NCBI RefSeq assembly: GCF_001855555.1
Contig: NZ_MKCT01000028.1
Span: 1 to 44,288, forward strand
Length of the DNA: 44,288 bases
Reading direction: 5' to 3'
Source: Chromobacterium sphagni
Lineage (GTDB): Bacteria; Pseudomonadota; Gammaproteobacteria; Burkholderiales; Chromobacteriaceae
Shown here: positions 43,376 through 44,288 of the stretch, in pieces
Layout of the letters: each line of letters starts with the position of its first letter
Position numbering within the stretch: position 1 is the stretch's first letter
Notes under the pieces: generated by a model
The model's database searches: none
Seen by the model: only the letters and a program-made list of their open reading frames with translations
Told to the model about the DNA's origin: nothing
Translations under genes and position numbers: made by a program

Positions 43376-44288
43376 TTACCAGCTGCCGCCCAGCGCGGCG
43401 ATCAGCGCTACGCTACTGGCGTACTGGCGATTCTTCACGTTCCACAGATTGTTTTCCGCGTTGATTCGGCTGTTCTGCGCCGACAGCACGTTCAGGTAGG
43501 CGACGGTGCCGGCCTGATACTGGTTTAGGGTGATGGTTTCCGCCCGCGCGGCAGCATTCAGCGCCGCGGCCTGCATGTCCGCCTCCTGCTGCAGCAGGCT
43601 TTGCGCGGACAGATTGTCTTCCACGCCCTGGAATGCCGCCAGCACGGTTTGGCGGTAGCTGGCCACGCTGGCGTCGTAGCTGGCTATCGCCTGATCGGTC
43701 TGGGCCTTGCGCAGGCCGGCGTCGAATAGGGTCAGCGCCAATTGCGGGCCGATAGACCAGACGCGGTTGGGCAGGCTGATCCAGTCGGCGAAGCTGGGGC
43801 TGTGGTAGCCGCCGCTGGCGCCCAGGGTCAGGGTGGGGAAGAAGGCGGCCTTTGCTATGCCGATCTGGGCATTGGCGGCGGCCGCGTTGCGTTCGGCGGC
43901 GGCGATGTCGGGCCGGCGCTCCAGCAGGGTGGAAGGCAGGCCGGCGGGGATTTGCGGTAGGCGAGGCGGTTGGCTGGCCGCCGGCAGGGTGAAGCTGGCC
44001 GGCGGCTGTCCGAGCGCCGCGGCGATGGAGTGTTCCAGCTGGGCGCGGGTGAGCCGCTTGTCCACCACTACCGCCTGGGCGGTTTTCCACTGGCTTTCCG
44101 CCGAGGCCACCGCGTCGTCGCCAACGATGCCGACGGCGTACTGGTTGCGGGTCAATTGCAGCGTTTGCGCCAGCAGCTTTGCGCTGTCCGTGAGTTTGGA
44201 GAGCTGCACATCGGCTACCACCAGCTGCAGGTAGGCGGTGGCTAGCTGAGCCTGGCTGCTCAGGCGGGTGGCGGCCAGTTGCGCGGCG
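43376..44288 (-). CDS. RND efflux outer-membrane protein (NodT/OprM family), partial
   Basis: C-terminal ~300 residues of a TolC-like outer membrane factor; the frame continues past the window edge (AAQLAATRLSSQAQLATAYL). OEP repeats are visible: ATAYLQLVVADVQLSKLTDS, LERRPDIAAAERNAAAANAQ, IGIAKAAFFPTLTLGASGGY and LNQYQAGTVAYLNVLSAQNS. The RPDI and AFFPTL motifs are typical of NodT-family RND partners. It forms the outer-membrane exit duct of a drug efflux pump whose MFP and RND genes are presumably upstream, outside the window. Confidence 0.92.
   Translation of the reverse strand, partial: AAQLAATRLSSQAQLATAYLQLVVADVQLSKLTDSAKLLAQTLQLTRNQYAVGIVGDDAVASAESQWKTAQAVVVDKRLTRAQLEHSIAAALGQPPASFTLPAASQPPRLPQIPAGLPSTLLERRPDIAAAERNAAAANAQIGIAKAAFFPTLTLGASGGYHSPSFADWISLPNRVWSIGPQLALTLFDAGLRKAQTDQAIASYDASVASYRQTVLAAFQGVEDNLSAQSLLQQEADMQAAALNAAARAETITLNQYQAGTVAYLNVLSAQNSRINAENNLWNVKNRQYASSVALIAALGGSW

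Overview
The window looks like chromosome from a GC-rich betaproteobacterium of the Chromobacteriaceae (Chromobacterium or a near relative). This is inferred from protein resemblance and codon use and was not confirmed by any search. It holds three islands of ordinary chromosome: prmB–phosphomannomutase–trpD–lprI-like–trpG at 13.8–18.3 kb, tRNA-Leu plus a BAX-inhibitor-like membrane protein at 33.3–34.3 kb, and kdsA–GST–GH18–efflux porin at 40.3–44.3 kb. Large accessory blocks lie between them.

Layout. 1–13.7 kb is the right part of a P2-like prophage. Late genes S, R, a TraR-type zinc finger, Rz1/Rz, endolysin, two holin-like proteins, X, L, M, N and O run leftward; terminase P and portal Q run rightward. 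A cargo locus with a PAAR–metallopeptidase effector and a candidate periplasmic immunity protein follows, then a cos-like site and a tyrosine integrase. Between cos and the integrase there are no replication (A), cox or repressor genes. 18.3–24 kb is an insertion-sequence graveyard (IS5-like twice, ISAs1 once plus an ISAs1 end fragment) with low-GC orphan genes and a stress-type membrane protein followed by a 24-residue membrane peptide. 24.2–27.6 kb carries a response regulator fused to a PP2C phosphatase and an anti-sigma-type kinase, a secreted six-cysteine protein and a heme-oxygenase-fold protein. 27.9–33.2 kb is a second mobile block: an IS3 element inserted in another IS3 transposase, a two-gene cargo (FAD enzyme plus AEC transporter), a truncated second IS3 copy, and an integrase stump beside tRNA-Leu. 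34.4–40.2 kb is a divergent ten-gene cluster of almost wholly unrecognised proteins. Its rightward arm includes a protein built from two gapless 77-residue repeats, a probably Tat-exported M15-type murein peptidase, and two small membrane proteins.

Sequence quality. At least a dozen otherwise healthy genes, including kdsA, trpG, GST (twice), GH18 (twice) and the capsid gene N, are broken by loss of exactly one base from a short G or C run. In trpG, kdsA, GST, GH18 and the FAD enzyme, restoring those bases gives a whole number of codons. I therefore treat these breaks as probable sequencing errors and annotate full-span genes. The IS5-like copy at 22.8–23.9 kb and the IS3 copy at 27.9 kb also carry in-frame stops, which look like true decay.

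The best candidates for something undescribed are the 34.4–40.2 kb cluster with its duplicated-domain protein and exported peptidase, and the PAAR effector cassette sitting in the portal–cos cargo site of a P2-like prophage.
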